Source: Luminiphilus sp. (GTDB lineage: Bacteria; Pseudomonadota; Gammaproteobacteria; Pseudomonadales; Halieaceae). From it: a stretch of 37,642 nucleotides of DNA. The position numbers and the translations under genes were made by a program. Shown here in pieces: positions 7,336 to 15,685 of the stretch. The notes under the pieces are model-generated. The model was not told where the DNA came from and did not search any database. It saw only the letters and a program-made list of their open reading frames with translations. The stretch is from the NCBI GenBank assembly GCA_012270045.1, contig JAAXJC010000080.1, positions 1-37,642 on the forward strand. The letters run 5' to 3'. Position 1 is the stretch's first letter. Each line of letters starts with the position of its first letter.

Positions 7336-8565
7336 CTAAAGACTGGGCATCTCCCCCTCGGCCCCTTCGGCGTAATACTGTATGCAGCGGTGGGCATACT
7401 GGTTGCCGCTCTCGTTCCTGCCAAAGATAACGTCCGCCAGATGACCTGATTGCAGACCACGCTGGACCTGCAACCCAACCTGGTAATCCTCTTCATCAAC
7501 CACCTGCATCAACCAGTCAGCCAGCTGCTCCAGTGCCAGCACCCCTTCTTAATCTACCGGCTTGGTGTGGTGGACAAACTGCAGCACGGTGGAGTTCTCA
7601 TGGGGCCCGGGACCGGGGATCAACTGGGCGATTTGGGTGATTTCAGGGGCAACAAAAATCGACACATTGGGGAAAAACAGCCTGATGAAGTCGTAGCCGT
7701 TATTCTCGTGCTGCCAGAGCTCGTCGGCTGCCACCTCGCGCAGTTGACCTATGTCCTTGGAAGCGTAGCCAACCAGCATATGCGGGCCGTAAGCCTCATA
7801 CGCCATGACATTGGTATAAGTGCGTGGAGCAATTGTTTCCGGGTGGGCCGCCTGGAAATGGTAGCCCTCAAGGTAACCGTCCAGCGCCACTTTCCAATTG
7901 GCGCCGTGGATGACCCGCTGTCCCACGTAGTGCCAGTCCTCAAAGTGCTTCTCCGCAACGTCGCTCATCATCTCACCCAGAAAGGCCCGGATATCACAAT
8001 CCGACTGGGCGTCCAGGACCGCGAATATCAAGCCGCCCTCCTCGTGGCAGGGAAAGGACACGAGGTCCCGATCACCCCGGCAGTCCTCGCCAAATTTCAC
8101 CACATCGGATACACCCCGAAGCTTGCCATCGGCACCATAGGTCCAGGCATGGTAAGGGCAGCTAAAGGTTTTTTTATTGCCGCAGGGGCGAGACTCCAGG
8201 GTCATACCCCGGTGGGTACAGACATTCATCAGCACCTTGGCCGAACCGTCCGCCTGCCGGCAGATCAGCAGGGGCGTTCCCAGCATATCCAGGGTCTTGA
8301 AATCACCTGACTCGGGTATTTCATGGGACAGGGCCACCAGTATAGGCAGGCTCTTGAAGATGCCATCCATCTCGCGCTGCCACACCTGGGGATCGGTATA
8401 ACTGGCAGCCGGCACCCGCAGGGTATCCGCTGCATAATCGGTGGTGCCGCCCTCGACGTGATCAAGTAACCGGCCCACCATCTGGTTATAAAGCGCGTGC
8501 CTGTCCATTATCGACTCCAGCTGTTGTGCATCCATTGGCTTCGTTTCAGGGCACTCCGTATGCAC
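7336..8565 (-). pseudogene. Rieske non-heme iron oxygenase alpha subunit, interrupted by an in-frame TAA
   Basis: Read through, the frame gives about 408 residues from a GTG at 8565 (an ATG at 8535 is equally possible). The Rieske motif reads CTHRG...CPYHAW, and the mononuclear iron histidines lie in EGYHFQAAH. After residue 338 (TKPVD) there is a TAA at 7549-7551. The same frame then continues for 68 or more codons as a normal oxygenase C-terminus (EEDYQVGLQVQRGL, FGRNESGNQYAHR). In this family the acidic third iron ligand lies in that last segment, so the 338-residue product should be inactive. A GTG seven bases past the stop, preceded by GAAGGG, could restart translation, but I consider a recent nonsense mutation or sequencing error likelier. 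The gene faces operator-like site 2. Confidence 0.85.
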
Positions 8566-8610
8566 TCAACCGGCGCGCCGCAACGTCTTCGAGGCTAGGA
8601 TTCGCCTCAG

Positions 8611-8655
8611 AAAAAGTCAAGCTTGCTTGCTTTTTTACAGGTGCTTCCATAACCT
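8611..8655 (+). promoter_or_regulatory. Shared operator-like repeat (site 2) with overlapping promoter
   Basis: AAAAAGTC-AA-GCTTGCTT occupies 8611-8628. The right arm is identical to sites 1 and 3; the left arm is degenerate (five of eight). The core CAAGCTTG is a perfect palindrome. TTGCTT (8627-8632), 17 bases, then TAACCT (8650-8655) form a plausible promoter reading towards the SDR at 8739. It lies between the divergent Rieske oxygenase and SDR genes. Confidence 0.5.
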
Positions 8656-8738
8656 GCTAGCACGCTGCTGAGGGCATGCTGAGGCAGCGATAATGACGGG
8701 CATTAGCCCGCGGCTGGAGCAGTGCGAGAGGGGGAATT

Positions 8739-9524
8739 ATGGGCGACAGGCTCAATGGAAAAGTAGCGCTGATCACCGGCGGTACCAATGGCATTGGCAA
8801 GGCTACGGTCGAGGGCTTCATGGCTGAGGGCGCGGCGGGTGTCGTCTTTACGGGCAACAACGTCGAGGCGGGCCAGGCGATCGCCGAGGCCACCGGCGCC
8901 GACTTCATCCAGCATGCGGTTCAGGATATTCCCGGCTGGGCGGGCATAGAATCCCACCTCCGCGACAAATACGGTCGACTCGACATCGCATTTGCCAATG
9001 CCGGCACCAATACCGGTGACGGCAATGTTGAAGAGGTGTCCACCGAAGCCTGGCAGAACTTGCTCGATATCAACCTGACCGGGCCCATGCTGACCATTAA
9101 AACGGCCATCAAAATCATGCGGGACAATCCGGGGGACGTTGGCGGTTCCATCGTACTCAACAGCTCGATCAACGGCATCTTGGCCCTGGCTGGGGACGTC
9201 ACCTACTCCACTACCAAGGGAGCCATGCGACTGCTGGCCAAATCAAGCGCCGTACACCTTGCCAAAGAGGGCACGGGCATCCGGGTCAACACCATTCACC
9301 CGGGTGTGATTGAGACACCGCTGATCGAGGGCGCCATCAACGGCGCGCCGGATCCCGACGCCGCGCGATCCATGCTTGAGGGTATTGCGCCCATGGGACG
9401 CCTGGGCCAGATGGAAGAAATAGTATCCCTGCTGGTCTATCTGGGCAGTGACGAATCCCGCTTCATGACCGGCTCTGAACTGGTCATCGATGGCGGCTCA
9501 ACCGCCGGCCTGCCCGGGGTCTAA
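8739..9524 (+). CDS. Short-chain dehydrogenase/reductase (classical SDR)
   Basis: A 261-residue SDR with TGGTNGIG (13-20), an ANAG version of the NNAG motif, a serine in LNSSING and the active-site YSTTK. It ends with a DGGS dimerisation segment typical of the family. Alcohol/ketone oxidoreductase; substrate unknown. GAGAGGGGG precedes the ATG by four bases. It is the only plus-strand gene between operator-like site 2 and the convergent NTF2-like gene, and so a probable single-gene transcript within the same regulon. Confidence 0.92.
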   Translation: MGDRLNGKVALITGGTNGIGKATVEGFMAEGAAGVVFTGNNVEAGQAIAEATGADFIQHAVQDIPGWAGIESHLRDKYGRLDIAFANAGTNTGDGNVEEVSTEAWQNLLDINLTGPMLTIKTAIKIMRDNPGDVGGSIVLNSSINGILALAGDVTYSTTKGAMRLLAKSSAVHLAKEGTGIRVNTIHPGVIETPLIEGAINGAPDPDAARSMLEGIAPMGRLGQMEEIVSLLVYLGSDESRFMTGSELVIDGGSTAGLPGV

Positions 9525-9554
9525 ATCCGGCGCTGGCTGTCGACTGCGCGGTGA

Positions 9555-9956
9555 CTACTCCCCGTGCAGAACCCGAAAACGGCGCAGGGAAAATCGCCAC
9601 TCCCCGTCCACACGCACACACTCGTCTTCATACTCACCCCGGGGCTCGATCTGGGTTCCGTCCTGCATCACGGCAACTTCGCTGGTATAGCTGCGCATGG
9701 TGGCCCTGTCCCCAGTAACGGATATGTAGCCCGGGTGGGCCATCATGTTTACAAAAGGAAACAGTTCCATGGCCTGTAACCAGGCGGCAATGATGTTGTC
9801 CCTGCCGGTGATGCCCTCCATGTCCAAATGGGGCAGTTCCCAAACCGCGTCCTCCGCCCAGGTACTACCCCAAATGTCGGCATCACGCTGATTTACACCA
9901 TCGCAATAGCGCTCGAGCAGGGCACGAATGGCCAGTTGATCCTCAAATGCTGTCAC
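9555..9956 (-). CDS. SnoaL-like / NTF2-fold protein
   Basis: A 133-residue protein with the cone-shaped NTF2-like pattern: an N-terminal helix (LAIRALLERYCDGVNQRD), a WAEDAVWELP segment, a GRDNI helix and a C-terminal strand ending in WRFSLRRFRVLHG. This matches the SnoaL_4 group, often found as hydratase, isomerase or dehydratase components in aromatic and steroid catabolism. No catalytic residue can be assigned with confidence. The start is GTG, four bases after GGAGG. It is the last gene of the run TetR - SDR - SDR - NTF2 on the minus strand. Confidence 0.85.
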   Translation of the reverse strand: MTAFEDQLAIRALLERYCDGVNQRDADIWGSTWAEDAVWELPHLDMEGITGRDNIIAAWLQAMELFPFVNMMAHPGYISVTGDRATMRSYTSEVAVMQDGTQIEPRGEYEDECVRVDGEWRFSLRRFRVLHGE

Positions 9957-9999
9957 CTCACCTCCCCCGGGGCATCGCCCCCTGGCTAAACCGCCGGAT

Positions 10000-10764
10000 T
10001 TACTGGTTGATCATGCCGCCGTCGACCACCAACTGGGTGCCGGTGATGTAGGAAGACAGATCACTGGCCAGGAACAATGCCGCATCCCCGATGGTCTTGG
10101 GAGGGCCCATGTAACCCATGGGAATTGCCGATGTCAGCGCCTCGTATTCATCGGTGTTTTCCGTTGCCGCCTGCTTGTTCATGTTGGTGGCAATCATCCC
10201 GGGGTGAATGGTATTGCAGCGGATGCCCTCGGGGGCAGTCTCTGCCGCCACGGCTTTGGTGAAGCCCAGCACGCCACCCTTACTGGCCGCATAGGCAGTT
10301 ACGCCAATCACACCGACCAACGCCGCTACCGACGACATGTTTATGATCGACCCCTTGGTGCCGGTTTCACGCATCATGGCCACCGCCGACTGGGTACCCA
10401 GGAACACGCTGGTCATGTTAACCACCATTTGGCGGTTGTAATCCTCCAGGGTAATTTCCTCGAGCCGTTTCAAAACAGCGATACCGGCGTTGTTAACCAG
10501 GACATCAATGCGTCCATGGTCATCCCGGATTCTGCCCATGGTCGCCTGCCAGCCCTCGGGGTCGGTGACATCCTGTCGCCAACTGGTGGCGCGCCCTCCG
10601 GCACTGTTGATACTGTCCGCAGTAGCCATGGCACCGTCGGCATCCACATCCGTGGCAATCACTGTGGCACCCTCGGCGCCAAAACAATGGGCGATGGCAT
10701 GACCGAGACCGGGATTGGAAGCGGCCCCCGTTACCAGACAAACTTTATCGTTCAACAATCCCAT
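10000..10764 (-). CDS. Short-chain dehydrogenase/reductase (classical SDR)
   Basis: A 254-residue SDR with TGAASNPGLG, in which the glycine-rich loop is two residues longer than usual. It also has NNAG, a serine in NMSSVAA, and YAASK. Aspartates after the second strand (TDVDADG) favour NAD(H). AGGAGAGG lies six bases upstream of the ATG. It sits between another SDR and the NTF2-like gene in the minus-strand run behind TetR. It could be a 3-hydroxyacyl-CoA or cyclic-alcohol dehydrogenase; this cannot be resolved from sequence. Confidence 0.92.
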   Translation of the reverse strand: MGLLNDKVCLVTGAASNPGLGHAIAHCFGAEGATVIATDVDADGAMATADSINSAGGRATSWRQDVTDPEGWQATMGRIRDDHGRIDVLVNNAGIAVLKRLEEITLEDYNRQMVVNMTSVFLGTQSAVAMMRETGTKGSIINMSSVAALVGVIGVTAYAASKGGVLGFTKAVAAETAPEGIRCNTIHPGMIATNMNKQAATENTDEYEALTSAIPMGYMGPPKTIGDAALFLASDLSSYITGTQLVVDGGMINQ

Positions 10765-10808
10765 ATTTTTCCTCTCCTCATCACAATCACCGCATAAGTC
10801 AGTTCAGA

Positions 10809-11627
10809 TCAGCTGTCGGGACCCGGTATCTCCCCTGCCCTGATCATGGCCTCTTCCAATTCATGGGCCCTGGGGTTCCTGCGCAGGCAGAGACCGCCGT
10901 TTACCTGCAGGTTTTCGCCGGTCATGAAGCAATCATCACTCGCCAGAAACAGGGCGGCGGCGGCAATGTCATCGGAGGTGCCGTAGCGCCCCAATGGGTA
11001 ACACTGACGAAAGGACTCGGCCAGGGCCGCACTCTGCAAGGCCTCCGCGGTCATGGGCGTATCGGTCAGGCCCGGGGATATGGTGTTGGCCCGAATGCCG
11101 CGACAACCGAATTCATTGGCAACCGTTCTGATAACGTGGTCTATCCCAGCCTTGGTACCCATATAGGCGGCATGGTTGTCCAACATGATCTTCGCGGTTG
11201 CCGAGGAAATCTGGATGATGGAACCCCGTTCCTGTCGGGACATTACCTCAACCAATCGCTGCAACCAGATAAAAGGGCCCTTGAACTGAAGGTCAACCAT
11301 TCGATCCAGTTCTTCTGGGCTGGTGTCACAGAAGCTGGTCAGCAATCCCCAGCCCGTGGCGTTAATGGCAACGTCAATCGCACCGTGGCGCTCACAGATC
11401 TCGTCGATCATCTTGGTGATGGAAGATCGATCGCAGAAGTCGCAGGCCACCCAATCACCATCGATGGCCTCGGCGAGATCTGCAAGAACGTCGGTACGCC
11501 GACCAGAGACCACCACCTTGGCGCCCGCATCGGCAAAGCGCCGGGCCATAACCTGGCCCATATTGCCAGGCGAGCCAGCACCCACAATGGACACAACCTT
11601 ACCGGCGCCCGCAAACCCTCCGAACAT
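10809..11627 (-). CDS. SDR-family oxidoreductase with altered motifs
   Basis: A 272-residue SDR. The nucleotide loop reads GAGSPGNMG, and an arginine pair in SGRR suggests NADP(H). The structural NNAG motif is replaced by INATG. The catalytic serine (QISSATAK) and YMGTK are present, so it is probably an active enzyme of a divergent subgroup. A roughly 25-residue tail after VNGGL is longer than usual. GGAG lies five bases before the ATG. A 99-base gap separates it from the upstream TetR gene and 44 bases from the next SDR, suggesting co-transcription. Confidence 0.88.
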   Translation of the reverse strand: MFGGFAGAGKVVSIVGAGSPGNMGQVMARRFADAGAKVVVSGRRTDVLADLAEAIDGDWVACDFCDRSSITKMIDEICERHGAIDVAINATGWGLLTSFCDTSPEELDRMVDLQFKGPFIWLQRLVEVMSRQERGSIIQISSATAKIMLDNHAAYMGTKAGIDHVIRTVANEFGCRGIRANTISPGLTDTPMTAEALQSAALAESFRQCYPLGRYGTSDDIAAAALFLASDDCFMTGENLQVNGGLCLRRNPRAHELEEAMIRAGEIPGPDS

Positions 11628-11726
11628 AGCTACTCCAACCCACTGTTATTTTTTTCCGAGGCCGCTAAAAACATTACAGCATGTTTTTTTAGCCAACAAG
11701 CTTTGCCTGGCCGTGCAGTCCGGGGG

Positions 11727-12443
11727 CTAGGACTCCAACTCGTAGATTTCCACCAACTGGTCTGTCACCAGGTCAATGATTCGTTCTGCTCGCTTCTTGC
11801 TGTTACTCGACCGGTAGGTGGTCGCCATACCGCGCATCACAAAATGGACCAGGTCATGGGCCGCCTGAAAAGACTTGATGGAACGCCATTGGGGGAACAC
11901 GGTTTTGGCGGTGCTCAGGAACTGCCTCTCAAATTCCTTTTCGAATTCGCCGATAACCTCACCCAGTTCTTCATCCGTTCGCGCTGCGGACTGCAGTTCC
12001 TGATAGGCAACGAAGGTGGGCAGGTTGTGATACGCCCAGGCCGCTTTCACAGACCGGCGTATGTCCTCCCGGGTAATGTTCTCGGATATGTCGTTCGCCG
12101 TCATAAGCTCGCGATATTCGTCCAGCCGCCGCTCGTGCAGGTAGGCCACCACCGCCTTCATGACCTCGGCCCGGGCCGAGAAGTGGTGCATCATGGCACC
12201 ACGGGACACACCAGCTTCCGCTGCAATCATGGCGGTGGTTGTTTTGGTGTAGCCCTCCCTGACAAAACAGCGCACCGCACCCTCCAGGATGGCTTTGCGT
12301 GTCAGGGCGCTCTTCTCTGCCTGCCAGCCATCCCCGGTTCTAACACCATTGCCAACGGCCTTTGCTTTGATGGTCTTTGCTTTCGCTTTTTTATCTACGC
12401 GCCGAGCAGTTGTGCCGCGCTGACTTTGCGAGGTTTCGGACAT
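11727..12443 (-). CDS. TetR-family transcriptional regulator
   Basis: A 238-residue TetR protein. The DNA-binding helices lie at about 48-90: TRKAILEGAVRCFVREGYTK, then AMIAAEAGVSRGAMMHHF as helix-turn-helix. The rest is an all-helical ligand-binding and dimerisation domain. Unusually, a basic tail of about 45 residues (DKKAKAKTIKAKAVGNG) precedes the domain. The ribosome site of the ATG at 12443 is weak, so a later start is possible, but no strong alternative is visible. It is divergent from the OB-fold/thiolase gene pair; the shared operator-like repeat lies about 90 bases upstream of it. It most likely represses this cluster and itself, and is released by a pathway intermediate such as a CoA ester (inference). 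Confidence 0.93.
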   Translation of the reverse strand: MSETSQSQRGTTARRVDKKAKAKTIKAKAVGNGVRTGDGWQAEKSALTRKAILEGAVRCFVREGYTKTTTAMIAAEAGVSRGAMMHHFSARAEVMKAVVAYLHERRLDEYRELMTANDISENITREDIRRSVKAAWAYHNLPTFVAYQELQSAARTDEELGEVIGEFEKEFERQFLSTAKTVFPQWRSIKSFQAAHDLVHFVMRGMATTYRSSNSKKRAERIIDLVTDQLVEIYELES

Positions 12444-12532
12444 CGATCAGGGGGTCTCAGCTTGTATAGGGTGTCTTGTAGCACCAGAATCCTACAAACA
12501 ACATTCAAACGCAATCGAAGTCTACGGGTTTC

Positions 12533-12573
12533 AAACAAACCTGCTTGCTTTTTTTTGGGGGCATTCCTAGTAT
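12533..12573 (+). promoter_or_regulatory. Shared operator-like repeat (site 3) with overlapping promoter
   Basis: AAACAAAC-CT-GCTTGCTT occupies 12533-12550, matching site 1 except for one spacer base. TTGCTT (12545-12550), 17 bases and TAGTAT (12568-12573) form a good promoter reading towards the OB-fold gene at 12680. The position between the TetR gene and its divergent neighbour is the classic one for a TetR operator and supports autoregulation. Confidence 0.65.
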
Positions 12574-12679
12574 CATTTTGAGCGGTGGGGCTGTGGGCAG
12601 ATCTACCCTGCGCGGCAGTCAGCCCCGGCAAAGCACAAAGCGCCAAACAAGACGGGGACCACCACGCGGAGAACAATAA

Positions 12680-13111
12680 ATGGCGGACCAGTTACCCCTT
12701 CATCCCGGCCTGTTCAGTTGGCCGAGCAAGCGTCCGGAGCTGCTGGGCAGCCGCTGCCTGGAATGTGGCGAGCATGCTTTTCCCAGCCAGGACAGCTGCC
12801 GTGCCTGCGGCAGCGAGCAGACAGAAATAGTGGGACTGGGGCACTCTGGAACCCTGTGGACGTGGACTGTCCAGAGTTTTATGCCCAAATCCCCCTACCT
12901 GACCGACGAAACCCCGGAAACCTTCCGTCCCTACGGTGTCGGCTACGTGGAACTACCCTGCGGCTTGAAGGTTGAGAGTCGACTGCGGGAAAACAGCCCT
13001 GATAGTCTGGCCATTGGACTGGACATGGAACTGGAAATTATTCCAGTGCGCTGCAATGACGAGGGGACCCAATTGATGACATTTCAATTCTGCGCTGCGG
13101 AGGTCTCATGA
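12680..13111 (+). CDS. Zn-ribbon/OB-fold protein (DUF35), partner of the thiolase-like protein
   Basis: A 143-residue protein. An N-terminal rubredoxin-like zinc ribbon has cysteine pairs in CLECG and CRACG, about 14 residues apart, and is followed by an OB-fold beta domain (WTWTVQSF, YGVGYVEL, LEIIPV). DUF35 proteins pair with thiolase-superfamily proteins; ChsH2-DUF35 with the steroid side-chain aldolase Ltp2 is the best-known case. The stop and the next gene's start overlap as ATGA (13108-13111), as expected for a stoichiometric complex. It is the first gene downstream of operator-like site 3. Confidence 0.9.
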   Translation: MADQLPLHPGLFSWPSKRPELLGSRCLECGEHAFPSQDSCRACGSEQTEIVGLGHSGTLWTWTVQSFMPKSPYLTDETPETFRPYGVGYVELPCGLKVESRLRENSPDSLAIGLDMELEIIPVRCNDEGTQLMTFQFCAAEVS

Positions 13112-14253
13112 CGGAAGTTGCCATTGTTGGATTGGGCATTCACCCCTTCGGCCGCAGCCCGGAGCTGACCGGACTGGAACAGGGAGCTGTCGCCGCAAGA
13201 GCTGCATTGGCGGATGCCGGCACGGATTTTAAAGCCATGCAGTTTGCCTTTGGCGGCAGCCAGGACGGTGGCAATGCCGACTCCCTGGTGAACCTGTTGG
13301 GATTGACCGGCCTACAGTTCACCAATATCTGGAACGGTTGTGCCACCGGAGGTAGCTCCCTTAATGCCGCCTACTCCGCAATCCGGTCCGGCCAATACGA
13401 CATGGGTCTTGTGGTGGGTTTTGATAAGCACGCCCGGGGCGCATTCAACCCCCAACCCCGGGACTGGGGCCTGGACGACTGGTATGGCGAGACCGGCCTG
13501 ATGCTGACGACCCAGTATTTCGCCATGAAAATACAGCGCTACATGCACGATCATGGCATCTCCCGTGACACCCTGGTCCGGGTAGCGGAGAAAGCCTTCC
13601 GAAATGGCTCGATCACTCCCACTGCCTGGCGCCAGACCGCACTCTCCTGGGAAGAGATAGAACATGCCCCGATGGTTAGTGAGCCCTTAAACAAGTACAT
13701 GTTTTGCTCCCCTGCCGAGGGCGGCTGCGCCCTGGTGTTATGCCGGGCAGATATGGCTCAGCAATTCACCAGCAGGCCAGTGCTACTGAAAAGTGCGGTC
13801 GTCCGCTCCCGGCACTACGGCAGCTTTGAAGTCTTCAGCCCATCCCAGGCGCCCACGGTAGCGCCCTCCCCCACCGTCACCGCATCCCAGGCCGCGTTCG
13901 AATTTGCTGGCATTGGCCCGGAGGATGTCGATGTCGCCCAGTTGCAGGACACGGAGGTTGGCGCTGAAATAATGCACATGGCCGAAAACGGTTTCTGTGC
14001 CCACGGTGACCAGGAACACTGGCTGCGTGAGGGCGTCACGGAAATCAATGGTAGGTTGCCGGTGAATACCGATGGCGGCTGTCTTGCCAATGGTGAGCCC
14101 GTCGGAGCCTCAGGACTCCGTCAGGTTTATGAAATATGCCACCAACTACGGGGCTCAGCGGGCGCCCGTCAGGTACCCAATAATCCGAAGGTGGGTTATA
14201 CCCACGTCTACGGCGCTCCAGGCATCAGTGGCGTCAACATTCTGGCAGTGTAA
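13108..14253 (+). CDS. Thiolase-superfamily protein, Ltp2/SCP2-like (possible acyl-CoA retro-aldolase)
   Basis: A 381-residue thiolase fold protein. The nucleophile-loop cysteine is kept (NGCATGG, C78). The usual GHP histidine is replaced by glutamate in NGEPVGASG (E330), and the second catalytic cysteine of CxGxG by tyrosine in VYGAPG (Y368). A complete Claisen thiolase triad is therefore absent. Ltp2-type aldolases, which cut two- or three-carbon side-chain pieces from steroid CoA thioesters, also repurpose the thiolase site with tyrosines and need a DUF35 partner, here encoded immediately upstream. Retro-aldol cleavage of a hydroxyacyl-CoA is my preferred reading (inference). A conventional thiolase role is less likely. 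Confidence 0.88.
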   Translation: MTEVAIVGLGIHPFGRSPELTGLEQGAVAARAALADAGTDFKAMQFAFGGSQDGGNADSLVNLLGLTGLQFTNIWNGCATGGSSLNAAYSAIRSGQYDMGLVVGFDKHARGAFNPQPRDWGLDDWYGETGLMLTTQYFAMKIQRYMHDHGISRDTLVRVAEKAFRNGSITPTAWRQTALSWEEIEHAPMVSEPLNKYMFCSPAEGGCALVLCRADMAQQFTSRPVLLKSAVVRSRHYGSFEVFSPSQAPTVAPSPTVTASQAAFEFAGIGPEDVDVAQLQDTEVGAEIMHMAENGFCAHGDQEHWLREGVTEINGRLPVNTDGGCLANGEPVGASGLRQVYEICHQLRGSAGARQVPNNPKVGYTHVYGAPGISGVNILAV

Positions 14254-14291
14254 AGACAAACCCAGCAGCGTTAGCGCAGGCGGAGATAGCG

Positions 14292-15674
14292 ATGAACAAG
14301 GCGGAAAAAAAACAGGGTGACGGTGGCCGCTTCGAGGGCACCACGTTTCAGGACCTCCTGGACCTGGAAAACGTCGAAGTACCCGAGTACCTGAGAATAA
14401 AGAGCAATCCGCACCTCGGGGATGAGGACCTGTCTGTCGACCGCTACATCAGCCAGGAATTCTTTGACCGGGAGCGAGACCATATGTGGTCCCGGGTGTG
14501 GCAAATGGTATGCCGGGAGGAAGATATTGCCGAGCCGGGGGACCACCACGTCTACAACATCATCGACAGCAGTGTCATTGTGACCCGCACCCCCTCGGGC
14601 AGCATCAAAGGCTATATCAACAGCTGCCTGCACCGCGGACGATGCCTGCGGGACGAGTCAGGCACCGTGAATGAATTCCGCTGCCCCTTCCACGGCGCCA
14701 CCTGGAATCTGGACGGCGAATTCCAGGGCATCCCCTGCCAGTGGGATTTTGAGCATCTGGCGGATCGGGACATGTCCCTGCCGGAAGTGAAGACCGGCAC
14801 CTGGGGCGGTTTTGTCTTCATCAATTTCGATCACGACTGCGAGCCCCTGGAAAGCTACATGGACGTTATGCCCGATCACTTCTCGCGCTTTCCGCTGCAG
14901 GATTATTTCAAAGGTGTGCACGTACAGCGGGTCATGAACTGCAACTGGAAGGTGGGTGCCGAGGCCTTTATGGAATCCTGGCACACGGTTGAGACCCACA
15001 AACAGATTCTCACTTTTACCGGGGATGAAAATTCCCAGTACGACACCTTTGGCGACAACGTCAGCCGCTCGGTGACCCCCATGGCAGTGCACAGCCCGCA
15101 TCTGGAGAATATTTCCGACGAGGCCATCATCAGGGACATCCTGAAGTTGTCAGGGCGCATGGCCCTGGACAGTGATGAAGGTGTGGAAATGCCCGATGGC
15201 ATCTCAGCACGGCGCTACGTGGCGGACATGAACCGGGAACTGTTTGAGGAAGCCTCGGGACAGGACCTCTCTGACGCCACCATGGCTGAACTGGAGGATG
15301 CGATCCTGTACAGCCTGTTCCCCAATTTCCAGGTCTGGATAGGCTATAACGGCAACATCGTCTATCGCTTCCTGCCCAACGGTAACGACCCCCACAGCTG
15401 TATCTTCGACGTCATGATCCTGCTCCGGTACCCCGAGGGTTCCCAGCGCCCCGATCCTGCCGCCTGTATCACACTGCCTGTAGAGGAACCCTTTTCCTCG
15501 GTTCCGGAACTGGGGGCCCTGGGCCCGGTCTTTGACCAGGACGATGCCAATTTGCCGGCGGTGCAACGCGGCATGCGCACCTCGCGCAAGGGCGCCGTTA
15601 GTCTGGCCAGCTATCAGGAAAGCCGTATACGGCATTTACACGCCACCCTGGATAAATACGTCGACAGCCCCTGA
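14292..15674 (+). CDS. Rieske non-heme iron oxygenase, alpha subunit
   Basis: A complete 460-residue oxygenase. Rieske ligands are C112, H114 (CLHRG), C131 and H134 (CPFHG). The mononuclear iron histidines are H231 and H236 (ESWHTVETH), and an acidic ligand probably lies in FDQDDANL near residue 418. It would hydroxylate, dihydroxylate or demethylate an aromatic or alicyclic substrate using electrons from the Rieske ferredoxin at 5825. No beta subunit is adjacent, suggesting an alpha-only enzyme. GGAG lies six bases before the ATG. It follows the thiolase gene by 38 bases and precedes the ThuA-like gene by 11, in one transcription unit. Confidence 0.94.
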   Translation: MNKAEKKQGDGGRFEGTTFQDLLDLENVEVPEYLRIKSNPHLGDEDLSVDRYISQEFFDRERDHMWSRVWQMVCREEDIAEPGDHHVYNIIDSSVIVTRTPSGSIKGYINSCLHRGRCLRDESGTVNEFRCPFHGATWNLDGEFQGIPCQWDFEHLADRDMSLPEVKTGTWGGFVFINFDHDCEPLESYMDVMPDHFSRFPLQDYFKGVHVQRVMNCNWKVGAEAFMESWHTVETHKQILTFTGDENSQYDTFGDNVSRSVTPMAVHSPHLENISDEAIIRDILKLSGRMALDSDEGVEMPDGISARRYVADMNRELFEEASGQDLSDATMAELEDAILYSLFPNFQVWIGYNGNIVYRFLPNGNDPHSCIFDVMILLRYPEGSQRPDPAACITLPVEEPFSSVPELGALGPVFDQDDANLPAVQRGMRTSRKGAVSLASYQESRIRHLHATLDKYVDSP

Positions 15675-15685
15675 GGATCTTACCG

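Noticed and set aside
7540-7551. Genetic-code change or selenocysteine/pyrrolysine recoding to explain the internal stops
   Set aside because: The stops are TAA and TAG, not TGA. TAA and TAG also end other intact genes here (for example the MDR at 3185 and the P450 at 1965). No recoding hairpin is evident.
7450-8310. 286-codon plus-strand frame opposite the interrupted Rieske oxygenase
   Set aside because: The minus strand carries the Rieske and iron-ligand motifs on both sides of the stop. The plus frame has no domain and is a shadow.
11690-11707. Possible fifth operator copy (GCCAACAAGCTTTGCC) between TetR and the SDR
   Set aside because: Only about half of the arm positions match, and it lies between co-directional genes rather than in a divergent gap.
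10863-12581. 572-codon open frame on the plus strand opposite the SDR and TetR genes
   Set aside because: It lies entirely antisense to two well-supported genes with family motifs and Shine-Dalgarno sites. Its translation shows no domain. Long antisense frames are expected at this GC content.
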